DNA of 64,000 bases, taken from Mycolicibacterium phlei (GTDB taxonomy: Bacteria; Actinomycetota; Actinomycetes; Mycobacteriales; Mycobacteriaceae). This document shows, in pieces, positions 19,303-29,184 of this stretch (position 1 is the first letter of the stretch; the number at the start of each line of letters is the position of its first letter). The notes beneath the pieces were generated by a model. That model worked only from the letters and a program-made list of their open reading frames with translations. It was not told the origin of the DNA and ran no database searches. The position numbers and the translations under genes were made by a program. The DNA lies in NCBI RefSeq assembly GCF_001583415.1, contig NZ_CP014475.1:3286001-3350000 (forward strand). Direction: 5' to 3'.

Positions 19303-19873
19303 CGTCGGCCTCGGCGAAGGCGCCGCGCCGGTATCCGTTGGTGCGCACGCAGATGTGGCCCTCCGGGTCGAGCGGCTCGTCGCACAGCGGGCACGGCGGG
19401 CGGCCCGCCGAGATGACCCGGTTGGAGCGGACCGCGAACTGGCGCGCCGACTCCGGGGTCAGGAACACCCGCACCGCGTCGGGTCCCTCCTCGGAGTCGT
19501 CGAGCACGACGGACGCGTCGAACTCGGTGTCGGACACCGCCAGCAGCTCGACGACCACCGTCTGGGCCTCCGAGTCCCAGCCCAGCCCCATGGTGCCGAC
19601 GCGGAACTCGGCGTCGATCGGGGTGATCAGCGGGTTGAGGTCCTCGACCTCGTCGGTGTCCGGCGGGATCGGGGTGCCGAACCGGCGGTTGATCTCGACC
19701 AGCAGCGCAGCGATCCGCTCGGCGAGCACGGCCACCTGCTGTTTCTCCAGCACCACCGACACGACCCGCTTGTCGTGCACGGCCTGCAGGTAGAACGTCC
19801 GGTTACCGGGTTGCCCGACGGTCCCGGCCACGAAGCGGTCGGGCGTGCGGAAGACGTGAATTGCGCGAGGCAT
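19286..19873 (-). CDS. DUF3090 domain protein (Rv2134c-like)
   Basis: 195-residue conserved actinobacterial protein of unknown function. The N-terminus MPRAIHVFRTPDRFVAGTVG and the C-terminal CPLCDEPLDPEGHIC are typical. The latter, CxxC followed by an HIC, looks like a small zinc-binding knuckle. The ATG at 19873 has GGAAGG five bases upstream and is preferred over an upstream frame opening at 19981. It overlaps the SCO1664-family gene and follows the histidine phosphatase gene after 46 bp. No enzymatic motif is visible. Confidence 0.9.
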   Translation of the reverse strand: MPRAIHVFRTPDRFVAGTVGQPGNRTFYLQAVHDKRVVSVVLEKQQVAVLAERIAALLVEINRRFGTPIPPDTDEVEDLNPLITPIDAEFRVGTMGLGWDSEAQTVVVELLAVSDTEFDASVVLDDSEEGPDAVRVFLTPESARQFAVRSNRVISAGRPPCPLCDEPLDPEGHICVRTNGYRRGAFAEADDEPDF

Positions 19874-19919
19874 GGCACCTTCCAAAATACCGGCTGGAGC
19901 TGGACGACTTAAGCGGTGA

Positions 19920-20627
19920 CTACCCGGTGGAGCCGCCGACCACCGCATCCCCCGGCGGCACGTCACCCTCGGACTTCTCATCGGTGGGCGCGGGTTTGGC
20001 GAGCAGCGCCGACGTCAGGTTCTCACCGGTGTGGTTCACGTGGATGACGAACGGGCGCAGGGTGGTGTAGCGGATCACGCTCACCGAGGCGGGGTCGGCG
20101 GTGATCCGCTGGAAGCTGTCCAGGTGGGTGCCCAGCGCGTCGGCGACGACGGCCTTGATCACGTCGCCGTGCGTGCAGGCCACCCACAACACGTCGGAGC
20201 CGTGCTCGTCGGCCAGCCGGCGGTCGTGCTCCCGCACCGCGGTGACCGCCCTGGCCTGCACGGCGGCCAGCCCCTCGCCGTCCGGGAACACCGCGGCGCT
20301 GGGCTGTTGCTGCACCACCGCCCACAGCGGCTCCTTGACCAGTTCGCTGATCTTGCGGCCGGTCCAGCTGCCGTAGTCCACCTCCGAGATCCGCTCGTCG
20401 ACGAGCGGGGTCAGGCCCAGCGCGTCGGCCAGCGGTGCGACGGTGCTGGCGCAGCGCAGCAGCGGGGAGCGCACGATCGCGCGGATCGGCAGCCCGCCGA
20501 GCCGGTCCACCACGGCGGCGGCCTGCTCTCGGCCCTTGGCGTCGAGGTCGACGCCCTCGGAGCGGCCGGCCAGGGTGTGCGAGGTGTTGGCGGTGGAGCG
20601 GCCGTGCCGCAGCAGGATCACCGTCAT
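19920..20627 (-). CDS. Histidine phosphatase family protein (Rv2135c-like)
   Basis: 235-residue phosphatase of the phosphoglycerate mutase-like (branch 1) superfamily. The phosphorylated histidine is in [13 protein letters not shown] near residue 8, the conserved arginine in VRSPLLRC near 55, the acid-base glutamate in ISEVDYGSW near 85 and the second catalytic histidine in [13 protein letters not shown] near 160. The C-terminal 25 residues are low-complexity and acidic. The M. tuberculosis relative is reported as an acid phosphatase rather than a mutase; specificity here is unknown. Its ATG overlaps the uppP stop codon (ATGA). Confidence 0.9.
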   Translation of the reverse strand: MTVILLRHGRSTANTSHTLAGRSEGVDLDAKGREQAAAVVDRLGGLPIRAIVRSPLLRCASTVAPLADALGLTPLVDERISEVDYGSWTGRKISELVKEPLWAVVQQQPSAAVFPDGEGLAAVQARAVTAVREHDRRLADEHGSDVLWVACTHGDVIKAVVADALGTHLDSFQRITADPASVSVIRYTTLRPFVIHVNHTGENLTSALLAKPAPTDEKSEGDVPPGDAVVGGSTG

Positions 20628-21454
20628 GTCGCGGCCACCACCCCGGTGCCCAGCAGGATCAGCACGACGGTGCCCAGCAGCACCCGGTAGCCGACGAACC
20701 AGTACATGCTGTGGCGCACCAGGAAGCGCAGGAACCAGGCGACCGCCGCGAACCCGACCACGAACGCGATGATCGTCGCGACCAGCAGCTGCGGCCCGCT
20801 GGCGCTCATCCCCTCGCCGGACGGGTTGAACGCGTCGGGCAGCGAGAACAGCCCGGAGGCGAACACCGCGGGAATGGCCAGCAGGAACCCGAACCGGGCG
20901 GCCAGTTCGCGGTCCAGGCCCAAGAACAGGCCCGCGCTGATCGTCGCCCCGGAGCGCGACACCCCGGGCAGCAGCGCCAGACACTGCGCCAGGCCGACGA
21001 TGACGCCGTCGCGCCAGGTCAGCTGCTCGACGTTGCGGGTGCGCCGGCCGAAGTACTCGGCGGCGGCGATGACGAAGGAGAACACGATCAGCGCGATCGC
21101 GATGGCCCACAGGTTTCGGGCGCCGGTGCGGATCTCGTCCTTGAACAGCAGACCGAACACGCCGATCGGGATGGTGCCGATGATCACGTACCAGCCCAGG
21201 CGGTAGTCGGCGCCGCGGTGCGCCTTGACGAACAGGCCGTTGAACCAGGCCTTGACGATGCGCACGATGTCGCGGGCGAAGTAGACCAGCACGGCGACCT
21301 CGGTGCCCAGCTGGGTGACCGCGGTGAACGAGGCACCCGCGTCGTCGTCGAAGAACACCCGCGACGCGATCGCCAGATGCCCCGACGACGACACCGGCAG
21401 GAACTCGGTGAGCCCCTGGAGGATCGAAAGAACGACAACCTGCAACCACGACAT
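20624..21454 (-). CDS. uppP: Undecaprenyl (decaprenyl) diphosphatase
   Basis: Integral membrane phosphatase that recycles the polyprenyl diphosphate released during peptidoglycan synthesis; BacA/UppP family, here about 276 residues with eight predicted helices. The catalytic motifs are [16 protein letters not shown] near residue 12 and [15 protein letters not shown] near 165. The ATG at 21454 is reported. A GTG at 21472 would add MTGVPA and also resembles some mycobacterial starts; neither has a clear ribosome site. Corresponds to Rv2136c. It supplies carrier lipid to the MurX/MurG steps encoded later in the window and confers bacitracin tolerance when overexpressed in related bacteria. Confidence 0.94.
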   Translation of the reverse strand: MSWLQVVVLSILQGLTEFLPVSSSGHLAIASRVFFDDDAGASFTAVTQLGTEVAVLVYFARDIVRIVKAWFNGLFVKAHRGADYRLGWYVIIGTIPIGVFGLLFKDEIRTGARNLWAIAIALIVFSFVIAAAEYFGRRTRNVEQLTWRDGVIVGLAQCLALLPGVSRSGATISAGLFLGLDRELAARFGFLLAIPAVFASGLFSLPDAFNPSGEGMSASGPQLLVATIIAFVVGFAAVAWFLRFLVRHSMYWFVGYRVLLGTVVLILLGTGVVAAT

Positions 21455-21498
21455 CGCCGGCACGCCCGTCACGACGACGACCGTACCGTGAGTGGTTG

Positions 21499-21810
21499 CT
21501 AGCGGCTGGGCGGCGCCACCGGCTGCGCGGCGGCGACGAGGTCACGCACGGCGGCGGTGAGGCTGCGCGCGTCGGTGACGTCGATGTCGGTGAGCTTGCG
21601 GCTGGCGGCGGCGACGACGTCCTCCTCCAGCGGGACGGGCCCGCTGAGCCTGGGCCGGTACACCTCGACGACGAGCATCTGGCGCTCGATGTGGAAGGAG
21701 AAGCTGCGCCCGTCGCCGACCTGGCCGAATCCGCTGGCGTGCACGCCGGTGATGATGTCCTCGACTGCGAACTCGCCGGCACCCAGTTCGCAGTCCGCGG
21801 TCAGGGTCAT
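21499..21810 (-). CDS. Conserved hypothetical protein (Rv2137c-like)
   Basis: 103-residue soluble protein with no recognisable motif or membrane segment. A beta-rich core ([20 protein letters not shown]) is followed by a helical tail ending in PPSR. It is the probable first gene of the minus-strand operon running to the SDR gene at 15397, 45 bp before uppP. The ATG at 21810 is the first in-frame start. It is conserved in mycobacteria at this position; no function is proposed. Confidence 0.82.
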   Translation of the reverse strand: MTLTADCELGAGEFAVEDIITGVHASGFGQVGDGRSFSFHIERQMLVVEVYRPRLSGPVPLEEDVVAAASRKLTDIDVTDARSLTAAVRDLVAAAQPVAPPSR

Positions 21811-21934
21811 GCGGGCACGATACCGCCGTCCCCCGGGCCCGCGGCCGGGACACGTCCCACTGTGTGGAATTCCTGGTGATCGGTCGGCCTAGACTGGCCG
21901 ATTGATCCTGACCCCTCGACGGAGAGCCCCGCCT

Positions 21935-22981
21935 GTGCCGACCTGTGTGACCACACCGACCCGGCCGGTTCGCGCGATGCTGGCGGCGCTGGCGTTGGTG
22001 CTGGTCAGCGGATGCTCAGAGAATCCGGTGGACGCCCCGCCGCCGACCATCCCGCCCGCACAGGCCGCGGTGTCTCCCCCGGTCACCGGGCAGCCCGACG
22101 GTGTGGTGTGGCCGCTGGACGGGGACGCGATCGCCGCCGTCGTCGACGCCGCCACTGGTTCGCTGGCGGTGCTGGCACCCGCGGCGACCGGGCAGTCGCT
22201 GGTGACGGTCTTCTCCCGCAGCGGCGAGGCCAGATCGGTGTCGCTGCCGACCGAGGCGACCGCGCTGACCGGCGACGACGACGGCCACGCGTACGCGACG
22301 ACGCGCGGCGGCTACTACCGGATCGACCTGGCGGCGGCCGCCGCCGCCAAGGTCGACGTGGAGGGGCAGGCCGACACCGAGTTCACCGCGATCGCGCGCC
22401 GCGCCGACGGCAAGCTGGTGCTGGGCAGCGCCGACGGCGCGGTGTACACGCTCGGCGCCGATGCGGGCGACACCGCCGCGGTGGACGCCACGCTGAAGAT
22501 CTTCGCCCGGGTGGATGTCCTTGTCACCCAAGGTAATACGGCCGTGGTGCTGGACCGCGGGCAGACGTCGGTGACCACGATCTCCGAGTCCGGCGACAAC
22601 GACCGCCAGGCGCTGCGCGCCGGTGAGGGCGCCACCACGATGGTCGCCGACGAGGTGGGCCGGGTGCTGGTCGCCGACACCCGCGGCGACGGGCTGCTGG
22701 TGTTCAGCGTCGACCCGCTGATCCAGCGGCAGCGGGCGCCGGTGCGCGACTCCCCGTACGGGCTGGCGGGTTCGCCGACGCTGGCCTGGGTGTCTCAGAC
22801 CGCGACGAACACCGTTGTTGGCTACGATCTGGCCACCGGCATACCCGTCGAGAAGGTGCGATACCGAACCGTGCAGCAACCGAACACGCTGGCCTACGAC
22901 GACGCTTCTGGCACCCTGTATGTGGTGTCCGGAACGGGAGCGGGTGTGCAGGTCATCGCCGATGCGGCGGGTGACCGGTAG
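21935..22981 (+). CDS. lppL: Lipoprotein LppL, beta-propeller-like
   Basis: 348-residue predicted lipoprotein. The signal peptide MLAALALVLVSGC ends in a lipobox cysteine, so it should be anchored outside the membrane. The remainder is a series of repeated short beta segments (VVWPLDGDAIAAVVD, HAYATTRGGYYRIDL, VLVADTRGDGLLVFS), as expected for a seven-bladed propeller of the YVTN/NHL type. The GTG at 21935 has GGAGAG eight bases upstream; a GTG at 21947 is an alternative. Its stop and the next gene's GTG share one base, so the two are coupled. Equivalent to Rv2138; role unknown. Confidence 0.88.
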   Translation: MPTCVTTPTRPVRAMLAALALVLVSGCSENPVDAPPPTIPPAQAAVSPPVTGQPDGVVWPLDGDAIAAVVDAATGSLAVLAPAATGQSLVTVFSRSGEARSVSLPTEATALTGDDDGHAYATTRGGYYRIDLAAAAAAKVDVEGQADTEFTAIARRADGKLVLGSADGAVYTLGADAGDTAAVDATLKIFARVDVLVTQGNTAVVLDRGQTSVTTISESGDNDRQALRAGEGATTMVADEVGRVLVADTRGDGLLVFSVDPLIQRQRAPVRDSPYGLAGSPTLAWVSQTATNTVVGYDLATGIPVEKVRYRTVQQPNTLAYDDASGTLYVVSGTGAGVQVIADAAGDR

Positions 22982-23235
22982 TGAGCGCCTTCCGTGGTCG
23001 GATGCCGAAGGCCTGGGAGCAGGACCTCTCCGACGACTACGAGTGGATTCCGCTGCGGCTGCCGCCGGAGGTCACCCGGCTGACCGCGTCGACCCGGTTG
23101 TCCATCGAGGCCGAGTACCGCGGCTGGGAGCTCACCCGGGTCCGGTTGTACACCGACGGCTCGCGCCGGGTCCTGCTGCGCCGCAAGAAGACCGCCGCCG
23201 ACCGCGCCATGCTGCCCGAGCAGCCCGCGCTGTGA
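22981..23235 (+). CDS. DUF5703 family protein
   Basis: 84-residue basic protein conserved in actinobacteria between lppL and pyrD. It reads [17 protein letters not shown], then a conserved [20 protein letters not shown]. No catalytic residues or membrane segment. The GTG start overlaps the lppL stop by one base, and pyrD begins 4 bp after its stop, so the three form one operon. Function unknown. Confidence 0.85.
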   Translation: MSAFRGRMPKAWEQDLSDDYEWIPLRLPPEVTRLTASTRLSIEAEYRGWELTRVRLYTDGSRRVLLRRKKTAADRAMLPEQPAL

Positions 23236-23239
23236 TCCG

Positions 23240-24304
23240 ATGATGTACCGCGCACTGCGGCGGCTGCTGTTCCTGGTGCCGCCGGAACGGATACACACCT
23301 GGGTGTTCGCGCTGCTGCGCGCCCTCACCCACCTGGGCTGGCAGCGGCGGGCGCTGACCCGCTGGCTGGGCCCGCACGACCCGGTGCTGGCGACCCGCGT
23401 GTTCGGGGTGGACTTCCCGGGGCCGCTGGGTCTGGCCGCCGGGTTCGACAAGAACGGCACCGGCCTCAACGTCTGGGGCGCGCTGGGTTTCGGCTACGCC
23501 GAGGTGGGCACGGTGACCGCGCAGGCGCAGCCGGGCAACGACAAACCGCGGCTGTTCCGGCTGCCCGAGGACCGCGCGCTGCTCAACCGGATGGGGTTCA
23601 ACAACCACGGCGCCGGGGAGTTGGCCGTGCGGCTGACCCGGCATGTGCCCGAGATGCCGATCGGGGTGAACATCGGCAAGACCAAGGTGACCCCGGCCGA
23701 GGAGGCGGTGCACGACTACGCGACGTCGGCGCGGCTGCTGGCGCCGCTGGCGTCGTACCTGGTGGTCAACGTCAGCTCGCCGAACACCCCGGGGCTGCGC
23801 GACCTGCAGGCGGTGCAGTCGCTGCGGCCGATCCTGGCCGCGGTGCGGGCCGAGACGTCCAAGCCGGTGCTGGTGAAGATCGCACCGGATCTGTCCGATC
23901 ACGATGTCGACGAGATCGCCGACCTGGCGGTCGAACTGGGCCTGGCCGGCATCGTCGCGACCAACACCACGGTGTCGCGCGAGGGCCTGGCCACCCCGGG
24001 TGTCGAGGCGCTCGGCGCGGGCGGGATCTCCGGCCCGCCGGTCGCGCAGCGCTCGCTGGAGATCCTGCAACGGCTGTACCGCCGCGTCGGCGACAAGCTG
24101 GTGCTGATCAGCGTCGGCGGCATCGAGACCGCCGACGACGCGTGGGAGCGCATCGTCAACGGCGCCTCCCTGCTGCAGGGTTACACCGGGTTCGTGTACG
24201 GCGGCGGGCTGTGGGCCAAACGCATTCACGACGGCGTCGCCCGCCGCCTCCACGAGGGTGGGTTCGCCTCGCTGGCCGACGCGGTCGGCTCAGCGCTGCG
24301 CTGA
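23240..24304 (+). CDS. pyrD: Dihydroorotate dehydrogenase (quinone), class 2
   Basis: Membrane-associated flavoenzyme that oxidises dihydroorotate to orotate, passing electrons to menaquinone; fourth step of pyrimidine synthesis. The 354-residue length and the N-terminal amphipathic region ([19 protein letters not shown]) mark class 2. Motifs: LAAGFDKNG near residue 66 (FMN), NRMGFNNHG near 115, [10 protein letters not shown] near 176 with the catalytic serine, and the FMN phosphate site [14 protein letters not shown] plus TGFVYGGG near the end. An ATG doublet at 23240/23243 gives two equivalent starts. Rv2139 orthologue. Confidence 0.96.
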   Translation: MMYRALRRLLFLVPPERIHTWVFALLRALTHLGWQRRALTRWLGPHDPVLATRVFGVDFPGPLGLAAGFDKNGTGLNVWGALGFGYAEVGTVTAQAQPGNDKPRLFRLPEDRALLNRMGFNNHGAGELAVRLTRHVPEMPIGVNIGKTKVTPAEEAVHDYATSARLLAPLASYLVVNVSSPNTPGLRDLQAVQSLRPILAAVRAETSKPVLVKIAPDLSDHDVDEIADLAVELGLAGIVATNTTVSREGLATPGVEALGAGGISGPPVAQRSLEILQRLYRRVGDKLVLISVGGIETADDAWERIVNGASLLQGYTGFVYGGGLWAKRIHDGVARRLHEGGFASLADAVGSALR

Positions 24305-24305
24305 T

Positions 24306-24836
24306 CTAGTTCTGTTCGTAGGTCCCGTAGATGACCGCGCGGGCGATCGCCTGCATGAACAGGTTGAAGCCCAGGTACGCCGGGGACGCGTCCTCGGTCA
24401 GGTCCAGCTTCTCCACGGGCAGGGCGTGCACGGCGACGAAGTAGCGGTGGAACCCGTGTCCGGCCGGCGGGGCGGCGCCGATGTAGCGGTGCGACCCGGC
24501 GTCGTTGCGCAGCGTGATCGCGCCCCCGGGCAGCGGGCTGCCGTCACCGGCACCGGCGGGCAGCTCGGTCACCGACGCCGGCAGGTTCGCCACCGCCCAG
24601 TGCCAGAAACCCGACGCGGTCGGGGCGTCGGGGTCGAAGACGGTGACCGCGAAGCTGCGGGTCTCCGCCGGGAAGCCCGACCATGACAGCTGCGGGGAGA
24701 CGTCCTTGCCGCCGGCGCCCATGATCCCGCTGACCTGGTCGTTGCCCAGCGGCTGCCCGTCAGTGATCGACTCCGACGTCAGCGTGAACGTCGGCAGCTT
24801 CGGCAGGAAGTCGTACGGGTTGTAGTCGAAGGCCAT
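24306..24836 (-). CDS. YbhB/YbcL (PEBP-like) protein, Rv2140c-like
   Basis: 176-residue phosphatidylethanolamine-binding-protein fold, soluble. Conserved pieces are [15 protein letters not shown] near residue 45, [20 protein letters not shown] near 65 (DPDxP and GFWHW anion-pocket motifs) and [11 protein letters not shown] near 130. Eukaryotic relatives bind Raf kinase or phospholipids; the bacterial role is unknown. The ATG at 24836 is preceded by GAAAGGACG. It ends one base after the pyrD stop on the other strand and lies 20 bp downstream of the M20 peptidase gene, so the two are probably co-transcribed. Confidence 0.93.
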   Translation of the reverse strand: MAFDYNPYDFLPKLPTFTLTSESITDGQPLGNDQVSGIMGAGGKDVSPQLSWSGFPAETRSFAVTVFDPDAPTASGFWHWAVANLPASVTELPAGAGDGSPLPGGAITLRNDAGSHRYIGAAPPAGHGFHRYFVAVHALPVEKLDLTEDASPAYLGFNLFMQAIARAVIYGTYEQN

Positions 24837-24856
24837 GCTCGTCCTTTCGTGGGTTA

Positions 24857-26191
24857 TCAGCTGTGCAACAGGAAGTGCTCGAGGACCTGGGTGCCGAACC
24901 TCAGCGCGTCGACGGGCACCCGCTCGTCGACACCGTGGAACAGCGCGGTGAAGTCGAGGTCCGGCGGCAGCCGCAGCGGCGCGAAGCCGAAGCACCGGAT
25001 TCCCAACTTGTAGAACGCTTTCGCATCGGTGCCGCCGGAGAGCATGTACGGCACCAGGCGGGCGCCGGGATCGACCGCCAGGATCGCGTTGTTCATCGCG
25101 TCGACGAGGTCGCCGTCGAAGGTGGTCTCGTACGACGGCAGCTGGGTGATCCACTCGCGGGTGACGTCGGGGCCGATCAGCTCGTCGACCTCCCGCTCGA
25201 ACGCCTCCTGGCGGCCGGGCAGGATGCGGCAGTCGATGACCGCCTCGGCGGTGGCGGGGATGACGTTGGCCTTGTAGCCGGCCCGCAGCATGGTCGGGTT
25301 GGCGGTGTCGCGCAGGGTGGCGCCGACGACGCGCGCGATCGGGCCGAGCTTGGCGATCGCGCCGGGCAGGTCCGGGGAGTCCGGGTCGAAGGTGTAGCCG
25401 GTCTCCTCGGTGACGGCCTGCAGGAACTCGCTGACCGCGTCGGTCAGCACGATCGGGAATTCGTGGCGGCCGAGTCTGGCGACGGCCTCCGAGACCGCGG
25501 TGACGGCGTTGCTGTCGTGGATCATCGAGCCGTGCCCGGCCGGGCCGCGGGCGGTCAGCCGCATCCACATCATCGCCTTCTCGGCGGTCTCGACGAGGTA
25601 GAGCCGCCGTTCGCCGCCGTCGCGGCGCGGCACGGTCAGCGAGAAGCCGCCGACCTCGCCGACGGCCTCGGTGACCCCGGCGAACAGGTCGGGCCGGTTC
25701 TCGACCAGCCACTGCGACCCGTACTTGCCGCCGGCCTCCTCGTCGGAGACGAACGCGAACACCAGGTCGCGGGGCGGGACGATGCCGGCGCGTTTGAAGT
25801 GGCGGGCGATCGCGATCAGGATCCCGCACATGTCCTTCATGTCGACCGCGCCGCGGCCCCACACGTAGCCGTCCTCGATCGCGCCGGAGAACGGGTGCAC
25901 GCTCCAGTCGGCGGGCTCGGCGGGCACCACGTCGAGGTGGCCGTGCAGCAGCAGCGCGCCGCGGGAGCGGTCGGCGCCCTCCAGGCGGGCGAACACGTTG
26001 CCCCGGCCCGGGGCGCCCGCCTCGACGTATTCGGTCTGGTAGCCGACCTCCTCGAGCTGGGCGGCCACCCAGCGCGCACACTCGGCCTCCCCCTTGGTCG
26101 TCTCCGGCTCCCCGGTGTTGGAGGTGTCGAACCGGATGAGGGCGCTGACGAGGTCGACGACCTCGGACTCGGCGTTGGCGGGACCAGTCAC
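24857..26191 (-). CDS. M20 family metallopeptidase (Rv2141c-like)
   Basis: 444-residue zinc hydrolase of the M20/M25/M40 family, probably a dipeptidase or acylase. Metal ligands: [11 protein letters not shown] near residue 80 (His, and Asp of HxD), [12 protein letters not shown] near 112 (bridging Asp), [12 protein letters not shown] near 147 (catalytic Glu and metal Glu) and the late FHGVDERVP (His). The dimerisation (lid) domain occupies about residues 195-320. All catalytic residues are present. The GTG at 26191 is the start. Its specificity is not readable; it resembles the ArgE/DapE/carboxypeptidase Ss1 group equally. Confidence 0.92.
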   Translation of the reverse strand: MTGPANAESEVVDLVSALIRFDTSNTGEPETTKGEAECARWVAAQLEEVGYQTEYVEAGAPGRGNVFARLEGADRSRGALLLHGHLDVVPAEPADWSVHPFSGAIEDGYVWGRGAVDMKDMCGILIAIARHFKRAGIVPPRDLVFAFVSDEEAGGKYGSQWLVENRPDLFAGVTEAVGEVGGFSLTVPRRDGGERRLYLVETAEKAMMWMRLTARGPAGHGSMIHDSNAVTAVSEAVARLGRHEFPIVLTDAVSEFLQAVTEETGYTFDPDSPDLPGAIAKLGPIARVVGATLRDTANPTMLRAGYKANVIPATAEAVIDCRILPGRQEAFEREVDELIGPDVTREWITQLPSYETTFDGDLVDAMNNAILAVDPGARLVPYMLSGGTDAKAFYKLGIRCFGFAPLRLPPDLDFTALFHGVDERVPVDALRFGTQVLEHFLLHS

Positions 26192-26269
26192 GCCACCATT
26201 CGTACCATTGGACTGCCGACCTGGTTTGGGTCCGGCCCGGATGATCCGTTAGCCTTAAGCGCCCACTGA

Positions 26270-26358
26270 GTCCGAGTGGCGGAATGGCAGACGCGCTAGC
26301 TTGAGGTGCTAGTGCCCTATTAACGGGCGTGGGGGTTCAAGTCCCCCCTCGGACACCA
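26270..26358 (+). tRNA. tRNA-Leu(GAG)
   Basis: Class II tRNA. Acceptor arms GTCCGAG (26270-26276) and CTCGGAC (26348-26354) pair fully, with discriminator A and encoded CCA (26356-26358). The anticodon stem CTAGC/GCTAG encloses the loop TTGAGGT, giving anticodon GAG, which reads CUC and CUU leucine codons. The long variable arm (CCCTATTAACGGG) and the T loop GGTTCAAGTCC complete the cloverleaf. A strong terminator follows. Confidence 0.97.
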
Positions 26359-26362
26359 CGCG

Positions 26363-26390
26363 ACACCGTCAGGAGACTGGCGGTGTTTTT
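26363..26390 (+). terminator. Rho-independent terminator after tRNA-Leu
   Basis: A 10-bp stem (ACACCGTCAG with CTGGCGGTGT, one G-T pair) closed by a GAGA tetraloop is followed directly by TTTT. It lies 4 bp past the tRNA CCA end. This is a clear intrinsic terminator, uncommon in mycobacteria. Confidence 0.92.
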
Positions 26391-26409
26391 CGTTGCGGGG
26401 CGCTCCGGG

Positions 26410-27261
26410 TCAGCGGCCGCGCCCGACGAGCTCGGCGAGGCGCTCGGCGGCGTCGGTGCCGGGTGCGGGCAGGTAGGCCACGATCTGGATCTCCGGGGCG
26501 TCGGCGGGTTCGAGCTGGTGGTGTTCGAGCACCAGCTCGCCGACCGCGTCGTGGAAGAACCGGCGTTCCCGGGAGGCGAACCGCTCGACGGTGCCCGCCT
26601 CCCAGCCGGCGCGGAAATGCTCGCTGGCCGAACGCAACCGGTCGATCAGCTCGGTGTAGGACGGCTCCCCCACCCGGGCGCCGGCCTCGGCACGGAACTC
26701 GGCCAGGAAGCGGCCGCTGTCGGCGTCCCAGTCCGGCAACAGCTTTCGGATCGCCGGATCCATGAACACCAGCCACAGCAGGTTGCGGTCGGCGGGCGGG
26801 GTGATCTCGATGTTGGGGTACAGCGCCGCGTACGCGCTGTTCCAGGCCGTGATGGCCCAGTCCGGACCCAGCGCGAACGCCGGGTAGCGGTCCAGGGCGT
26901 CGAGGAACCGCTGGATGTGCGGCGGCGGCGGGCCAGCCGGTCCGGCGTGGCCGGTGGAGCCCCCGTGCGAGTCCCTGTGGCCGCCGAGCGCCAGCACGTA
27001 GTCGTGTTCGGCGGGTGAGAGCCGCAGCGCCCGGGCGACGGCGTCGAGCACCTGTTTGGACGGGTTGATGTCGCGGCCCTGCTCGAGCCACGTGTACCAG
27101 GTGACGCTGACCCCGGACAGCACCGCGACCTCCTCGCGGCGCAGCCCCTTGGTCCGCAGCCGGGGCACGTCGGGCATGCCGAGGTCGGCCCGCGAGACCG
27201 ACTCCCGTCGCACCCGGAGGAACTCCCCGAGGGCGATCCGCTGCTGCGTACGCTTCTCCAT
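26410..27261 (-). CDS. XRE-family regulator with MmyB-like ligand domain
   Basis: 283-residue transcription factor. N-terminal helix-turn-helix at about residues 12-72 ([20 protein letters not shown], then [11 protein letters not shown]). The rest is the MmyB-like PAS-type domain ([15 protein letters not shown] and [18 protein letters not shown]), which binds fatty acid in characterised relatives. The ATG at 27261 starts the protein at [11 protein letters not shown]; the longer frame to 27375 has no support and overlaps ilvD. Divergent from ilvD across 81 bp, so it may regulate ilvD and itself. Related regulators are usually paired with an adjacent oxidoreductase gene, which is absent here. 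Confidence 0.9.
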   Translation of the reverse strand: MEKRTQQRIALGEFLRVRRESVSRADLGMPDVPRLRTKGLRREEVAVLSGVSVTWYTWLEQGRDINPSKQVLDAVARALRLSPAEHDYVLALGGHRDSHGGSTGHAGPAGPPPPHIQRFLDALDRYPAFALGPDWAITAWNSAYAALYPNIEITPPADRNLLWLVFMDPAIRKLLPDWDADSGRFLAEFRAEAGARVGEPSYTELIDRLRSASEHFRAGWEAGTVERFASRERRFFHDAVGELVLEHHQLEPADAPEIQIVAYLPAPGTDAAERLAELVGRGR

Positions 27262-27342
27262 GTCGCCTGCCAGGCTATTACTGCCACTACTAGTATCGGC
27301 GCCGACTTCCGGACCACCGGGCCTGCCTGCGACGATGGGCGC

Positions 27343-29184
27343 ATGCCTGAGTTGAGGTCGCGGACGGTCACGCACGGTCGGAACATGGCGGGCGCCCGCT
27401 CGCTGCTACGCGCAGCGGGGGTGGCGAACGCCGACATCGGCAAGCCCATCGTGGCGGTGGCCAACAGCTTCACCGAGTTCGTGCCCGGCCACACCCACCT
27501 GCAGCCGGTGGGCCGGATCGTGTCCGAGGCCATCGCCGCCGCCGGCGGGGTGCCGCGGGAGTTCAACACCATCGCCGTCGACGACGGCATCGCGATGGGC
27601 CACGGCGGCATGCTGTACTCGCTGCCCAGCCGCGAGCTGATCGCCGACTCGGTCGAGTACATGGTCAACGCGCACTGCGCCGACGCGCTGGTGTGCATCT
27701 CCAACTGCGACAAGATCACCCCCGGCATGCTGATGGCCGCGCTGCGGCTGAACATCCCGACGGTGTTCGTCTCCGGCGGCCCGATGGAGGGCGGCAAGGC
27801 GGTGCTGGTCGACGGCACCGTGCGCACCCGGCTGAACCTGGTGACCGCGATCGCCGACGCGGTCAACGCCGACGTCTCCGACGCCGACATCACCCGCATC
27901 GAGGAGCAGGCCTGCCCGACCTGCGGGTCGTGCTCGGGCATGTTCACCGCCAACTCGATGAACTGCCTGACCGAGGCGCTGGGCCTGGCGCTGCCCGGCA
28001 ACGGCTCGACGCTGGCCACCCACACCGCCCGCCGCGCGCTGTACGAGACCGCGGGCACCACCGTGATGGAGCTGTGCCGGCGCTACTACGAGCAGGACGA
28101 CGCCAGCGTGCTGCCGCGCTCGATCGCCACCCGCGACGCGTTCGACAACGCGATGGCGCTCGACATCGCGATGGGCGGCTCCACCAACACCGTGCTGCAC
28201 CTGCTGGCCGCCGCCCGAGAGGCCGAGGTCGACTACACGCTCGAGGACATCGAGAAACGCAGCCGAGTCATCCCGTGCCTGTGCAAGGTGGCCCCCAACG
28301 GCCACTACCTGATGGAGGACGTGCACCGCGCCGGCGGCATCCCCGCGATCCTCGGCGAGCTGTGGCGCGCCGGACACCTGCACGAGACCGTGCACAGCGT
28401 GCACTCCGACTCGCTGGCGGAGTGGTTGCGCAAGTGGGATATTCGCGGCGGCTCGGCCACCGAGGAGGCCATCGAACTGTTCCACGCCGCACCCGGCTGC
28501 GTGCGGTCGGCGAAGGCGTTCTCCCAGTCCGAACGCTGGGACACCCTCGACACCGACGCCGAGGCGGGCTGCATCCGCGACGTCAAGCACGCCTACTCCG
28601 CCGACGGCGGCCTGGCGGTGCTGCGCGGCAACCTGTCCGTCGACGGCTGCATCGTCAAGACCGCCGGTGTCGACGAGTCGATCTGGACGTTCTCAGGTCC
28701 GGCCGTCGTGGTCGAGTCCCAGGAGGACGCCGTCGACGCCATCCTGTCGGACCGGGTCAAGCCCGGCGACGTCGTCGTCGTGCGCTACGAGGGCCCCAAG
28801 GGCGGCCCGGGTATGCAGGAGATGCTCTATCCCACCGCGTATCTCAAGGGCCGCGGGCTGGGCGCGAAGTGCGCGCTGATCACCGACGGCCGGTTCTCCG
28901 GCGGCACGTCGGGTCTGTCGATCGGGCACGTGTCCCCCGAGGCCGCCGCGGGCGGCACCATCGCGCTGGTGCGCGACGGCGACACCATCACCATCGACAT
29001 CCCGAACCGCAGCATCCGGGTCGAGGTCGACGACGCCGAACTGGAGCGCCGCCGCCAGGAACTGCTGGCCTCCGGCGGCTACAAGCCGCGCAACCGGCAG
29101 CGGGAGGTCTCCCCCGCCCTGCGTGCCTACGCGGCGATGGCGCTGTCGGCCGACAAGGGCGCGGTCCGCGAAGTGCCGGAGTAG
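27343..29184 (+). CDS. ilvD: Dihydroxy-acid dehydratase, enterobacterial type
   Basis: Dehydrates dihydroxy-isovalerate and dihydroxy-methylvalerate in valine and isoleucine synthesis using an iron-sulfur cluster; 613 residues. Cluster cysteines lie in [10 protein letters not shown] near residue 124 and [13 protein letters not shown] near 190-200. Other family blocks are [29 protein letters not shown] and [20 protein letters not shown]. Length and sequence follow E. coli IlvD (616 residues) much more closely than the shorter mycobacterial Rv0189c-type enzyme, so it may be a second, acquired copy; that needs the rest of the genome. The next gene starts immediately after its stop codon. Confidence 0.94.
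   Translation: MPELRSRTVTHGRNMAGARSLLRAAGVANADIGKPIVAVANSFTEFVPGHTHLQPVGRIVSEAIAAAGGVPREFNTIAVDDGIAMGHGGMLYSLPSRELIADSVEYMVNAHCADALVCISNCDKITPGMLMAALRLNIPTVFVSGGPMEGGKAVLVDGTVRTRLNLVTAIADAVNADVSDADITRIEEQACPTCGSCSGMFTANSMNCLTEALGLALPGNGSTLATHTARRALYETAGTTVMELCRRYYEQDDASVLPRSIATRDAFDNAMALDIAMGGSTNTVLHLLAAAREAEVDYTLEDIEKRSRVIPCLCKVAPNGHYLMEDVHRAGGIPAILGELWRAGHLHETVHSVHSDSLAEWLRKWDIRGGSATEEAIELFHAAPGCVRSAKAFSQSERWDTLDTDAEAGCIRDVKHAYSADGGLAVLRGNLSVDGCIVKTAGVDESIWTFSGPAVVVESQEDAVDAILSDRVKPGDVVVVRYEGPKGGPGMQEMLYPTAYLKGRGLGAKCALITDGRFSGGTSGLSIGHVSPEAAAGGTIALVRDGDTITIDIPNRSIRVEVDDAELERRRQELLASGGYKPRNRQREVSPALRAYAAMALSADKGAVREVPE

Noticed and set aside
15733..19416. Plus-strand frame of 1227 codons across SDR, mshC, cysQ and the SCO1664-like gene
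   Set aside because: It spans four real minus-strand genes and consists of low-complexity Val/Gly/Arg/His sequence; a GC-driven shadow frame.
26399..26413. GGCGCTCCGGGTCAG recurs here and at 3170-3184, each time at the 3' end of a minus-strand gene
   Set aside because: Fifteen bases of GC-rich sequence ending in a stop codon can recur by chance; only one copy here, with no tandem unit, so not called as a dispersed repeat.
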